In this document: positions 47,001 through 58,400 of the stretch, one piece after another
Layout of the letters: each line of letters begins with the position of its first letter
How positions within the stretch are numbered: position 1 is the first letter of the stretch
From: Pleodorina starrii
Lineage: Eukaryota > Chlorophyta > Chlorophyceae > Chlamydomonadales > Volvocaceae
Direction: 5' to 3'
DNA: 64,000 bases
NCBI GenBank assembly: GCA_030267565.1
Contig: BRXU01000001.1
Span: forward strand, 4,898,001-4,962,000
Position numbers and translations under genes: made by a program
The notes under the pieces: model-generated
What the model was told of the DNA's origin: nothing
The model's input: only the letters and a program-made list of their open reading frames with translations
Database searches by the model: none

Positions 47001-50000
47001 CACACAGGTGCGCATAATCCAGGTTGGACAGTCCGGCCCCCAGCAGCACCTCGGCGTCCCGTGGGTCGGTCGGCCGCACATGATCCACCAGCCAGCCCAG
47101 GCGGGAGGCAAGTGGACCCGGCAGCCATAGGTTCCACAAACCGGCCTTAGGGAGACGGAGGGAGGGGGGGAGGGGTGGATGGGAGGGAAGGGGAGGGTAG
47201 TGGGGGAAAACCGCAGGGAGGAATGGGGTGAGGTTAGGGAGAGGGGACAAAGGGGGCAGGGCCGCGGTCGGGGCGTGAGGGGCGTGGAGAGGAGTGGCGT
47301 GGAGTCGAGTGGCGCAGATAAAAACTCAAATAAGGGACGCTAATCGCTGATCCATCTTTTCAGACGGCGGTAATTTGATCCGCCTTTCCTGCCTGCCTGC
47401 CTGCCTGCCCGCCTGTCTGTCTGTCAGCCATTGCTGTCGAGGGGAGCGGACAGCGGAGGGGAGGGCCTTATGCAGACGTGGCGGGGCCAAAGGCTCCCGC
47501 CTGCCAGGAGGCAACCGTTGCCGTACCCTCTCTGTCCCCTCCAGCCCCCCCCACCCGCCCACCTCCCCCTTCCAGCCCCTCCAGCCCTCCAGCCCCTCCA
47601 GCCCTCCAGCCCCCCCCTCCAGCCCCCACCTGTTTGGCCTTCGCCTTGAGCTCCTCTATCAGAGGGTGGATGCTCCACCGGGTCTCCTGAGGAAGCGCGT
47701 GCGTGTCGTACAGCGTACGGCATGTCGTAATCAAAGAAAGGACATACAAAACTCTGAGCGAGGCACGGCATCATTCACCTGTGCACCCCCCTCCCCTGTG
47801 ATTTTTGCTTTACACCCTTCCCCCTCCCCCGCACCCCCCACCGCGTCGCCGCGTCACCTCCGGCACAGCGCCCCATAAGGCCCCTCTCACTCAAAACAGA
47901 TCAACAGTACTGTACCACGAAGACTGCCGCCTCTGTATTTTACAACAATGTACAACCATGTACGGCAGTATCGTACCTGCGGTCCCATTGCGTGCGCCTC
48001 CAGCGTCTCCTCCGCCGGGTACACGTGCGCCTCCATGAAAGCAGCCAGTCGCTGACGGAGAGCCGCGGCGCGGGGGCTTATCCCCAACAGCCCACCACCA
48101 CTGCTGCCGCCGCCGCCGGTGTTGTTGTTGCTGCTGCTGCTCTTGACGGCTTCCGCCGGTGCCGGCGGCTTTGCCGCCGCCGCCGCCGCGCCGGCGGCCT
48201 TGCACTCATTGCAGCTGCAGCCACCGCCGGAGGCGGCGGCGGCGGCGGCGGCGGAGCCGCCGGCGCCGCAGGTGCAGGCCGACAGGCCGCAGCGGCAGCC
48301 CGCCGCCGCCTCCGGCGGCGGCGCCGCCGCCTGCGCTTTTGCCGCCGCCGTGGCGGCGGCCTTGCACTCATTGCAGCTGCAGCCGCCGCCGGAGGCGGCG
48401 GCCGCGGCGGCGGCGCCGCCGGCGCCGCACGTGCACGTTGGCAGGCCGCAGCGGCAGCCTCCCGCCGCCGCCACCGCCGCCTGCTCGGCCTCGGCCCCCT
48501 CAATGATGCGCAGCGCCGCCGCCGCCAGCGCCGCCAGGACCTCATCGGAGGCGACTCGCGCCGCGTGGGCCGAGGCGGCGTTGCCCTGCCGCGCCCGCGC
48601 CTGCACCCCCGCCAAAATGGCGAGGAGGCGGAACAGCGACAGTGCCAGATAGAAGGCCCAGTCCGACGGCGGCGGCGGCGCCACGGCGGCGGCGGCGCAG
48701 TACCAGTCCAGGTACTGGTGCTCGGTGGGGATGCCGGCCGGCAGGGAGGGACTGCGGCGGAGTCGTTGTAGGGCGGTTAGATCGGGTGGCAGGTGGTACG
48801 GCAGGCAGTTGTAGGCCACCTGGCGGGTGCGGAAGAGGTTGGGTGGTTGGGTGGTTGGGTGGTTGGGTGGTTGGGTGGGTGGGTGCGAGGGTGGGTGCGA
48901 GGGTGGGTGGGCGGCTGGGAGGGAGGGAAGGTGCGCCGGGGGCTGGCGATCAGGACGGGTGGGGTAAGGAAGGACGATTCCCGAGTTGGCGAGTAGCCGA
49001 CATCGAGTCTCCTTTCCCCGCTATTCCTCTTAGCTTTTACCTCCATTTCCTCCCCGCCTGTTTGGACTGTCGTACTCTACCCCGCGTCCCCGCCCTCACA
49101 CCCGCACCACCACCCCTCCGTGGCTCACATCCGCCCAGGGGTTCCCCAGCGTTGAGAGCTCCCAGTCGAGAACCGCCAGGGGGCGGAAGCCGCCAGCCGC
49201 CGCCGCGTCGGCGCCGTACACAATGTTGTCCAGTCGGAAGTCCCCGTGTACGACAGCGGGCCGCGGCGGCGCCGCGTCGGCGGTCGGCACGTGCGCGGCC
49301 AGCCAGTCGATGAGGCGGGTGACCTCGGGAGCGGCCTTGGGTACGGAAGCGCCGTACTGGTCGGCCCAGCGGCGCAGCTGGCGGGCGCAGTAGTTGTTTG
49401 GGTTGCCGAAGTCGCGGAGGCCCAGGGCGGCGGGGTCCTTGGAATGCAGCGAGGCGAGCACCTGGAGAGGGGGGAGAGGGGGGAGTTAAGAGGTTGGGAG
49501 TTAAATGGGTCTGCGTAGGTGAGGCGCTACGGAGTTTGGAAAAGAGGTGGTTCGAGAGGGCATTACGGTATCGACCAAACGCACGTTAGTACATAAGAGC
49601 ATCGACCGGGGGGAGAAGGAAGCGCTAAAATGGGGGCCGGAGAGAGCTTGAGAAATTATGGAACCCGTGCGTGGCACGTGTGTGTGGCAGGTATGTGTGA
49701 TTGTGTGTGCGTGTTGTGACCGGTCTTGCCTGGGCCATGTGGCGGTACACCTCTGTCCGCTGCTGGGGCTGCAGTTCCGGCAGGTTGGGATCAAGAAAGA
49801 TGCGGCCCTCCACGCAATCCATCAGGTAGAAGGGCGTGCCCAGCGGCTTGTCGGTCTTGCACAGGTGGACAGCCCGGGGCACCGGAAATCCCGTGGGCGA
49901 CAGCGCGGCCATGACCGCGTACTCGCGCTCGACGGCGTGCGCCGAGGCCAGCAGCTTGCCGGGCGGCTTCTTGCGGAGGACCAGCCGGCGGCCAGACCAT

Positions 50001-50203
50001 GGCAGAACCACCATAAAGGTCGGGTTGCTCTGCCCATGGTTGAATTGCTGCACCTGGATGCCGATGCCAGGGCCGGGCGCGCCGCGAAACGCCTCCGGAA
50101 GCTGCGTCTGAAGGTAGTCCTGGAGCGCCGCCAAGTTGAACTGATGACCGGCGCGAACAGGCCCCAGAGACTGCAGCGTTGAGAACGATGGTGCTGACGC
50201 CAT
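44050..50203 (-). CDS. ACAD10/11-type protein: APH domain + acyl-CoA dehydrogenase, peroxisomal (11 exons)
   Basis: Exons on the minus strand: 50203-49730, 49461-49129, 48819-47977, 47686-47630, 47145-46941, 46396-46140, 45789-45697, 45430-45373, 45062-44831, 44617-44470, 44235-44050; phases agree and give 961 residues. Residues ~25-330 are an aminoglycoside-phosphotransferase-like kinase domain with [33 protein letters not shown] and [10 protein letters not shown]. Residues ~515-961 are an acyl-CoA dehydrogenase: [32 protein letters not shown] (usual form [14 protein letters not shown], so PD is KA here), [29 protein letters not shown] and ADGPDEVH. This is the ACAD10/11 and plant IBR3 architecture, acting on acyl-CoAs. 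The C-terminus AKL is a canonical PTS1, so peroxisomal. The linker (about residues 386-480) holds a duplicated Cys-rich insert. Intron 1 uses a GC donor (CAG|GCAAGA). It is divergent from the decarboxylase gene. Confidence 0.92.
46398..46512. repeat. (GGTGA)n pentamer repeat in an ACAD10/11-type intron
   Basis: About 22 copies of GGTGA, with GGTGT/GGGGA variants continuing to about 46570. It starts immediately next to the acceptor of the exon beginning at 46396, so the sense-strand TCACC repeat forms the pyrimidine-rich acceptor tract. Confidence 0.95.
48190..48470 (-). other. Duplicated Cys-rich (metallothionein-like) module inside the ACAD10/11-type protein
   Basis: Two 54-codon units, 162 bp apart, each with CRCGLxxCTCGAGG, an Ala-rich spacer and [12 protein letters not shown]: seven Cys per unit in the patterns CxCx4CxC and CxCxxC, 14 Cys in all. 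The density and CxC/CxxC spacing resemble metallothionein metal-binding clusters. The module lies in the linker between the kinase-like and dehydrogenase domains and is fully in frame with both. Confidence 0.75.
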
Positions 50204-50449
50204 TTTTTTGGTGGTTGGCAAATAAGCTCAAACTATTGACAGTCGCAACATGTTTCAGTGCCGGGGCTATATTAATTCGGTCTCATCGCGGAAACACAAA
50301 GGCCGCCATACATCGCAGCGGTTGGCTGCCGTGTCAGTCCCAACCACCGTACCTGTCATTTACGTCGCGAAGCGAACATTGCAGAATCGCAATCGAGAAA
50401 CATAGAGCACGTCCATTTTTGATGAAGTATATGGGTTAATCTTACAAGG
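50204..50449. promoter_or_regulatory. 246-bp divergent promoter between the ACAD10/11-type and decarboxylase genes
   Basis: The two start codons face outward from this gap. TATA-like words occur on each side: CTATATTAATT near 50266 and AGTATATGGG about 25 bp before the decarboxylase ATG. Both flanking genes have a short-range first intron with an AG|GCAAG donor. A shared, possibly co-regulating promoter is an inference. Confidence 0.5.
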
Positions 50450-53222
50450 ATGCACCCCAAAGAGACACGTCGGAGAGCGCTCGCAGCGGCCATCGAGGCC
50501 GGAATTGCGGGGCGCGACGATGAGAGTGCAACGGCAATGTTCATGGATTTAGACATCATTCACGCAACTATCAACGCCCTAAAGGCAAGGCGGCGTCCTG
50601 TCCACACACACCCTCGTCGCATCATCGAAACCCTTACCCTCCCAGTGCGCCCTCAAGCTGAATCTGGGACCCTTGAAGGCGTGGGCGCAACCATTTGGGT
50701 CATTCCCCCGCACTCAATTTCTCTCACTTCCCTCGCACTCGTTTTCGTTACCATTCGCGGCCCTACAAGCTTTTTCTCGCACCCGACGAGCGTGACCCCC
50801 ACATGTGAACCCTGTACCGCAAAGATTCTTACCCGACGCACAAACTCAGCATTTTCCACATTATCGCCCCCCACACACACTCCCCTCGCACCCGCTCCCT
50901 CTGCAGCGCGCCCCCTTCCCCCCCGCCACTCTCCACTCCTTCGCCGTCAAGGCCAACCCGGTGGGGCGGGTGCTGGAGCTCTTGAGGGAGGCCGGACTTG
51001 GCGCGGAGGTGGGTCGGCGGGTCGGTGGGCCGGTGGGTGTCGGTGGCGCTCTACCGAATCAGTTCGTGGCTGCTGCTGCTCGCTGCCTCCGCTGCCTCCG
51101 CTGCCTCCCCTGCCTCCGCTCCGCTACACTGTATGCGGTGTCCCCGGTCATCCCTTATGCTGCACGTGTTGCTGTTGGCGCTGTTGGCCCACTGGCGCTG
51201 TCAGGTTGCCTCCCTGGGCGAGCTCCGTCAGGCACTGGCGTGCGGCTTCCCGCCCCACCGAGTGGTGTTCGACTCGCCCATCAAGACGACCGCGGAGCTC
51301 AGATTCGCACTGAGGGCGGGTGAGGCCGGGGGGGGGGAGGTGGGGCGGCTGAGGCTGGGGGAAGGGGGGGCGTCGCGGGTGGTACTGCATCGGGTGCTGC
51401 TGCTGCTGTGGGGGCGGTGGGCTCGGGAGGGGGGGAGGGGCGAGGTCGGGGTCCTCCGGGCAGGGCTGGAGCCGCGCGCCTTGGTGCCGCCAACCTGCTC
51501 TGCCCTGCCCTGCTCTTTAAGCTTTCTCCTTGCCCTCGCCCTTTCTTTTGCCCTCTCCCCGCCATCCCTCTCAGGAGTACGGCTCAACCTGGATAACCTG
51601 CAAGTGGGTGTGCGGGTATTTGGGCGGGGCCATTCAGCCGAGTTTTGGGGTTTTAGGTTGAGTGGGGTCCTTGGCAGGGGCAGGGCGGTCTTACGGTTCC
51701 ACCGTATCGGCTTCTACTGGGGCTGTGGGCGGTGGGCAGTGGGGGAAAGTCGGGCGGTGGGTTCTTCTGTTGAATCCTAAAACACCTAAAACAAATCCTA
51801 AAACCCTAACACCCTCCACCAGGGGGCGTGCTTGGAGCTACAGACCGCCCCCCCTCCCTCCTCCCTCCTCCCCCTCCCCCCTCTCCCTCCCCCCTCCCCC
51901 CTCCCAGGAGCTCCAGCGGGTGGCGGACCTGGTGGCGGCGGAGCCCCAGCTGCTGTACGGCAGTACGACAGGCGACGGCGGGCCGCGGCTGATCGGGCTG
52001 AGGATCAACCCCCAGGTGCCCTCCCCCCCGCGGGCTCTGGCTTTGAGTTTGGCTTTGGGTTTGGCTTTGGGTTGCCCCTCCGGGACAGCGCCCGGCGGCG
52101 GCGGGGAGGCGCGCAAGGGATTACGAGCGGCAGCCTTTCCTCCACACCCCTGCCCGCACCGAAACGTTGTTCCCCGGGTTCCCCAAACCGCGCCGGATTT
52201 GGAATCGGGGGTCGGACCCCCGAAAGCCCTTCACACCCCTAAACCCTAAAAGCCCTTGCCCGCCCCTGCCCGCCCCTGACACCCCCCTGGTCCCCACCCC
52301 CCAAAGGTGGGTGAGGGCAGCATCCGTGCCCTCTCCACGGGCGGCCGCGTGTCCAAGTTCGGCATACCCCTCCTGGAGCGCCGCCGGGAGCTGTTGGCGG
52401 CTTTTGCGACCCACCCCTGGATCAATGCGCTGCATCTGCACGTGGGGTCGCAGGTGGGGGTGTGGGTTGTGTGTGGGGGGGGGTGAGGGGGTGAGGGGGT
52501 GAGGGAGCGGGCTGCAGGGTGAAGGTGGGGCGGCGGAGTTCGGGGGCAGCCCGGCCGGGGGGGGGGGAATGAGAGGTGCTGTGTGGGTGGGAGGTGGGGA
52601 CCCACCCGCGAAGGAAAGACACGGCACCCCTTCTCTACCCTGTGACCCATATCTCTACCCTGTGACCCATATCAATTGCCACATCCCCCTGCCTGTCCGC
52701 CTGTCCCCCTGCCTGCCCATCTGCCCCTCTGGCTGGCTGGCTGGCGCGGCTGTCTCCTGTCTGCCTGCCCACCCGTCTGTCTGTCCGCTTGTCCGCCCGT
52801 CTGTCGGTCTGTTCCTTCCGTCCGTCCGTCCGTCCCTCCGTCCCTCCGTCTGTCCGGCCCCCAGGGTGTTCCCCTGGAGCTGACTGTGGAGGGCATCGCC
52901 CGGGTGGCGGAGCTGGCGGAGGAAATTGAGGCGGAGTACGGCAATGGCAACGGCACCGCAGCTGGCGGCGGCGGCGCCGGCGGCGGCGGCGGCGGCGCTG
53001 GGGGCAGACGGATCCTCGCTCTGGATATCGGCGGCGGCCTGCCCGTACAGTACGGCAACGACGACCTCGCCTGGCTGCTTGGCTCTACCGCCGCGGCGGC
53101 GGAAGCGGCGGCGGAGGCGGAGGCGGTGCCCAGCATCTTCGAGCGTTACGCCGTCTTGCTGAAAGCGCGGCTGCCGTCGCTCTTCGTCGCCGCACCGAGT
53201 GATGCCGTGACGTCATCGGCGG

Positions 53223-53254
<32 letters not shown>

Positions 53255-54187
53255 GCGCCGCCGCCTCCCCAGCTTGTGACGGAGTTCGGTCGCTGCCTGG
53301 TGGCCAAGTCCGTGTTCGCGGCAGGGAGGGTAGAGTACGGCAAGTGCTGCGGCGGGCGGCGAGTGGTGGTTTCGGGGCTCGGCGGCGACCTGCTGCTGCG
53401 AGCCGTGTACCTGCCGGAGACGTGGCCCGTACGGGTGGAGCTGTACGGCGCCGATGGACAGCCCAAACAGCCGCCGACGCCGGCGCCGCTTCCCGGCGAC
53501 GGCGCCGCCTTCAGCCTTTCTGACCGGGTAGCCAGTTTAGGCAACAGCCCCGATCTGCCGGCTGCAGCGGCAGCGGCACAGGACCAAGGCGCTTCCGCAG
53601 CGGGCGCTACGACGATGGCGTGTGTGTATGGGGGAGGTGCGGGAGGGGGAGGTGTGGATGGGGGAGGTGTGGATGCGGGAGGTGTGGGTGCAGCGGGTGG
53701 TGGGAGTGCGGCGGGGGAGGGGGAGGAGGAGGACGGGTCCTGGCTGGCCCCCACCGATGTGGTGGGTCCGTTGTGCTTCCAGGGGGATCGACTGGCGGAG
53801 GCGGTGCCGCTGCCGCCGGCGCAACCCGGGGACTGGCTTGTCGTACCCGACGTGGGTGCGTACTGCCTGTCGATGTACAGCAGGTACAACAGCCGCTGCT
53901 CGCCGCCGGTGTGGGGCTTTAGGCGGTGTACGGCGGCGGCAACAACGACAGCGGAGGGGACGCATGGGGTCGGCACTGAACCGCCTAGGGCGGAGGCGAC
54001 GGAGGCGGCGCCCGGGTCGCGGCTGGCGCTGCCGGCGGCGTGGGCGGCGGCGGCGGGGGGTAGCGGCGGCGGCGGCGTGCGGCGGTGCGGGGATTACGAG
54101 TTTGTGTTGTTGCGGCGAGGTGAGACGGTGGAGGAGGTGATGGCGTTTTGGAACCTGCTGGAACCTCCGGCGCAGGGCGGCGCATAG
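50450..54187 (+). CDS. PLP-dependent Orn/DAP/Arg decarboxylase-family protein, Y4yA-like (7 exons)
   Basis: Exons 50450-50584, 50907-51008, 51205-51319, 51575-51603, 51908-52015, 52307-52453 and 52865-54187 give 652 residues with all phases consistent. Fold type III landmarks in order: MFMDLDIIHATINALK, HSFAVKANP (PLP lysine), GLGAEVASLGELRQAL, VVFDSPIKT, RLNLDNLQ, RINPQVGEGSI, VSKFGIPL, LHLHVGSQ, LDIGGGLPV, TEFGRCLVAKS and VVGPLCFQGDRLAE, then DVGAYCLSMYSRYNSR. The EFGR (not EPGR), the segment GLGGDLLLRAVYLPETWPVR and the SMYSRYNSR motif match, from memory, the bacterial Y4yA-like group better than LysA or ornithine decarboxylase. Substrate unknown. Poly-Gly/Ala inserts swell it beyond the ~450-500 residues usual for the family. 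Intron 1 has a GC donor (AAG|GCAAGG). Confidence 0.85.
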
Positions 54188-55447
54188 GCGGGCGGGGGCG
54201 AGGGTGGGGGCGAGGTGTGTGTGTGTATGTGGGGGGGAGGGTGGTGGCAGGTCTGATGGCTCGCCCTGGGAGAAGGGCCGAATGACGGTTGAGGGACTGA
54301 GCGCGCACACACACACACGCGGGGCGGCCCGGCTGCGCGGCAGGCTGCCCGGCTGCCCTCGGCACTGGACCCGACGGAGATACACCTACACACACACCTG
54401 GAGATACGCACAATGACACTCAAACAAAACGCACACTGCCGGGCCCCCCGCTGCGCACACGCGCATACCCTTGTCAGCGGTGCACGCGTGCCCCCGTCTA
54501 CCTCCCCCCCCCCGGTGTACCATAACGTGTGCCGTGTGCCGCTTCAGGGCTCTCCTCACACGCGGATTTGCAACCGGTCGGACCCACCATCGAAGCACCC
54601 ACATACACACAAATGAAGACCAGACCATGATCCGCACGCACTGAGCGGAGCCTGAGAGCCCCACGGCACCTCCCGAAGGCCACACATACCGGTACACACG
54701 CACGCACGCACGCGCACACACATCTCTCTCTCTCCCTCCCTGCAGCGACCCTCGAATAGCGCTCGTCGCTCCACGCCAAGTGAAGACGGGTCCATGCGTC
54801 CATCGCCACCCACCTCCGCGCGAGTGGGTACGGCAATGAGTACGGGAATACCTCTGAACCGCCCGGCCCTCTCAGTGCGCCAGCCGGATGAAATCTTCAC
54901 ACTTCACGCAGGCCCTTCCATCAATTTAACGGTGATATAACGGTGATCATAACGCGCCATACGGCGTTTCGTTCAGCAGCACAACCCGGCGGTTAGTACT
55001 GCAGTAATAATACAACCGCAGTACGACAGCCGGGCTGCACAGGGTGCACTGCGTAAGGGGTCGCGAGGTTGCGAAAAGGAGTCGCGACGACGACGACGAT
55101 TCAACTACCTATCAAGCAGAGTGGCAAATGTTGCCGTAATAAATACGCACGCTTGCAGAAGCGCCCTGCAGCACCTCAAGAGTCGCGAAGCTCCTCTACG
55201 GCATCCTCTCTTCGGTCCTCCAGATGACCTCCCTCTTCCTGAAGTGCTCGCGGCGACGGTCACAGAGGCACCCAGCGAACCGACTCGCGAATCGAGGCGG
55301 GCCCCGATGAACCCCCCGAGGGGGAAGGGGGCGAAAGTCGACTCCGCGCAAATCGCGTGAAAAAGGTATTTAGTTCTTGCTAGGAACTGTCGTACGTCCG
55401 TACATCTCGCTGCTTCCGATCACAGGGGGCGTGTGAGTCGCCACTCC
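54188..55447. other. Convergent intergenic region, nothing recognised
   Basis: Lies between the decarboxylase stop codon and the TPP2 stop codon and should hold both 3' UTRs. CA/GT-rich simple sequence occurs near 54210-54230, 54305-54320 and 54690-54720. The 54900-55100 part is relatively AT-rich. Confidence 0.4.
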
Positions 55448-58400
55448 TCAGATGAGCGCCAACTCCTCCGGGAAGCGTGTAGCCTGCGTTGCGATGTAAA
55501 ACGTACGACATGGTGTACGAGCATGCGGTACGATTGCCCGGGTGAGCAGCCATGACGTTGGGAGATTTTGGGGGGCAGAGGGAATAAAGAGATTGGGAGA
55601 ACAAGTACGGTAGATAAGAAGAAGTAGATCAGTCTGCATAGACCAGCCGACGCTGACACGCGGACAGATCATGAGGCGGGAGTAACCGCAAGAGAAGTAC
55701 CAGAAAAACACACACATCGCCGCCTCGGCCGCCCTGCCTGGTCCCGCCTAGCTTTACCCCTGCTCCCGGCCAAGCAACACACACACACACATCCTAAGCC
55801 CCCCCCACCTGCAGGTCCTTCTCCAGGGAGGCCCAATGCGTCCAGCCCAGGGAGTCGTACAGCCTGGGCGCGTGTGTGTGTGCGTGTGTGTGTGTGTGTG
55901 TGCGTGTGTGTTTTGGGAGCATCGGGGACGACAAGGGCCGCAGTGAGGGGTGAGATATCTGAGATAACGGGGCCGGGGCCAGGGCAGGTCAGCACAGGAA
56001 CGGAGACGCCCGATGTGGGCCGGGTGGGGGTCAGAGTGGGGGTGGGGGTCGGGGTCAGGCAGCTGTGGCGATACACGATGATGATGACGATTCGGAGTAC
56101 CAGCGGGTCATGGGGGGAGAGGGGATAATAAGACGGCCCGGGGAGAGGGGAGCGGGGTCAGAAAGCGAGGGGGGGGGCGAAGTGGGCTTAGGGGCACCCC
56201 TCCTTCGCACCACCATCACCACCACCACCACCACCATCACCAACCACACCAAGTGCGCGTGCACTCGGGGAGAGGCCCGGAGAGGTCCGGGGAGGGTTGA
56301 TCAGAGTGCGGCTCGGAAGAGGTGAGAATTGCAGGGCAGGGGCGGGGGGCAGGGGCATCATGCAAGTGTGCATACACGCAGTATGAACAGCTAGGCAGCA
56401 GCCGCAGCAGCAGCAGCAGCAGCAGCAGCAGCCACGGCAGCATTACTTACTTGCGCTTGAGATTGGAGACGTCCCTCCGCGCGGCCGCAGATGCCACCGC
56501 CTTGTCATCTGAGCCCATCAGCTTGTCCAGGGCCTTGAGAGCAGAGGCGTACCTGCGGCCAACCAACACCACCAACCACCAACCGCCACCAACCGCCACC
56601 GTCAGGGTGCGCGCAACCCACACGACTAGTAATTCAAGATTACTAATCTTAGATAAGTATTTGTTGCAACACAGCAGTGCTGGTCTGATGGAGGGAACAG
56701 TCAAAGGAGGACATGGCGCGTCGGCCCCAAGCCCCGAAACCATTTCATGCCGCCCGCGCCTCCGCAGGAAGCTCTCTTATTACCCACAAACCCATACACA
56801 CCCCTACACACACCTACACACACCTACACACACATGACACATCCCTCCGCGCACCTCTTTGCTCGCGCCTCCACCTTGGCATGCAGCAGCAGGTGGGCGG
56901 GCTCCGAAGCCGTGTCCACCCACTTGCGCAGCTCCTGAGGTACGGAAGTACGGAAGTACGGAAGAATTTACGCACGGAAAATAGCGGCCATCGGGGTCGG
57001 CACAGACCCAGTAGGGCCCCGGAACAAGCCCGCTCACCGCAGCACCCAAGGGCAGTTACCGTACGACGATGCACACGAAAACCCACCCACCTGCATCACC
57101 TCCGCGACCGCGTCCTTCTCGGAAGACGCCGCCGCCGCCACTGGCGCTGGCGCAACGGCGGCGGCAGCGCCGCTTGCGACGCCCGGCGTCGCCTCCTCCG
57201 CCTCCGCTCCGTCCGTTGGTTCCGCCGGCTGACCCTCCCCCACATCCGCCGCCTCGGCCGCCGCCGCCTCCCCTTCCTTCTTCTCCTTCTCCTTCTCCTG
57301 CAACTCCTCCGCCTCCAGCAGTGCGGTCGCCTGGCGGGACAGAGCCTCCACCAGCGCTGACTTGCGCTCCTCCATCTCCGCCTTGAGCTTACGGTGCTCT
57401 GCTGGCCATGAACGTTCCGCGTTCCGCGTTGGTCCACGTTCCATGACACCATGAGGGGGGCACCGAAGCGAAGCGAAGGGGGGGGAGGAGGTCGTCCATT
57501 GGCGAACAAACAACCAGACAGAACGCGTCAGGCCTCAGACACCTCCCCGCCCTTCCTCCCTGGAGTGCCCCAGGACCCTGACCACTACGCAAACCTTTGG
57601 ATAAGGGGTGGGGGCTCTGCCTCCGCCCAACCTTGACCCTCACCCCGCCCCCGCCCCTTCCTCCACCCACCCACCCCTCACCCACCCGGCGTGTCCTCCG
57701 CAGCCTTCACCCCCAGGAACGCCGCCAGCGCCCCCCCATCCACCGCCGCCACCACCAGCTTGGCGGCCTCTATGACGGCAGCGATGCCGCTGCGGCTGGA
57801 GCGCACGGAGACCTGCGTCCCCCGGGGGGGGAGGGGGGAAGGGGCATTGCCCAACGGTTGCGCCGGAGCCCGTGAATGAATGGTGCACATACACATATAC
57901 ATGCACCATGCACATGCACGATGCATCAGCATGATGCAACATGCACGATGCACATGCACGAGCACATGCACGATGCACCATATGATGCACCTGCACGATC
58001 ACATGCACCATGCGCCTGCACCATGCGTCTGCACCTGCACGATCACATGCACCATGCACCTGCACCATCACCATGCACCTGCATCTGCACCTGCACCATG
58101 CACCTGCACCATGCGTCTGCACCTGCACCATGCGTCTGCACCTGCACCATGCACCTGCACGATGCACTTGCACGATCACATGCACCATGCACCTGCACCA
58201 TGCACCTGCACCATACACCATGTACTTGCACCATGCACCTGCACCATGTACCTGCACCATGCACCTGCACCTGCACGATCGTATGCACCATGCACCTGCA
58301 CCATGCACCTGCACATGCACGATGCACCTGCACCATGTACCTGCACCATGCACCTGCACCTGCACGATCACATGCACCATGCACCTGCACCATGCACCTG

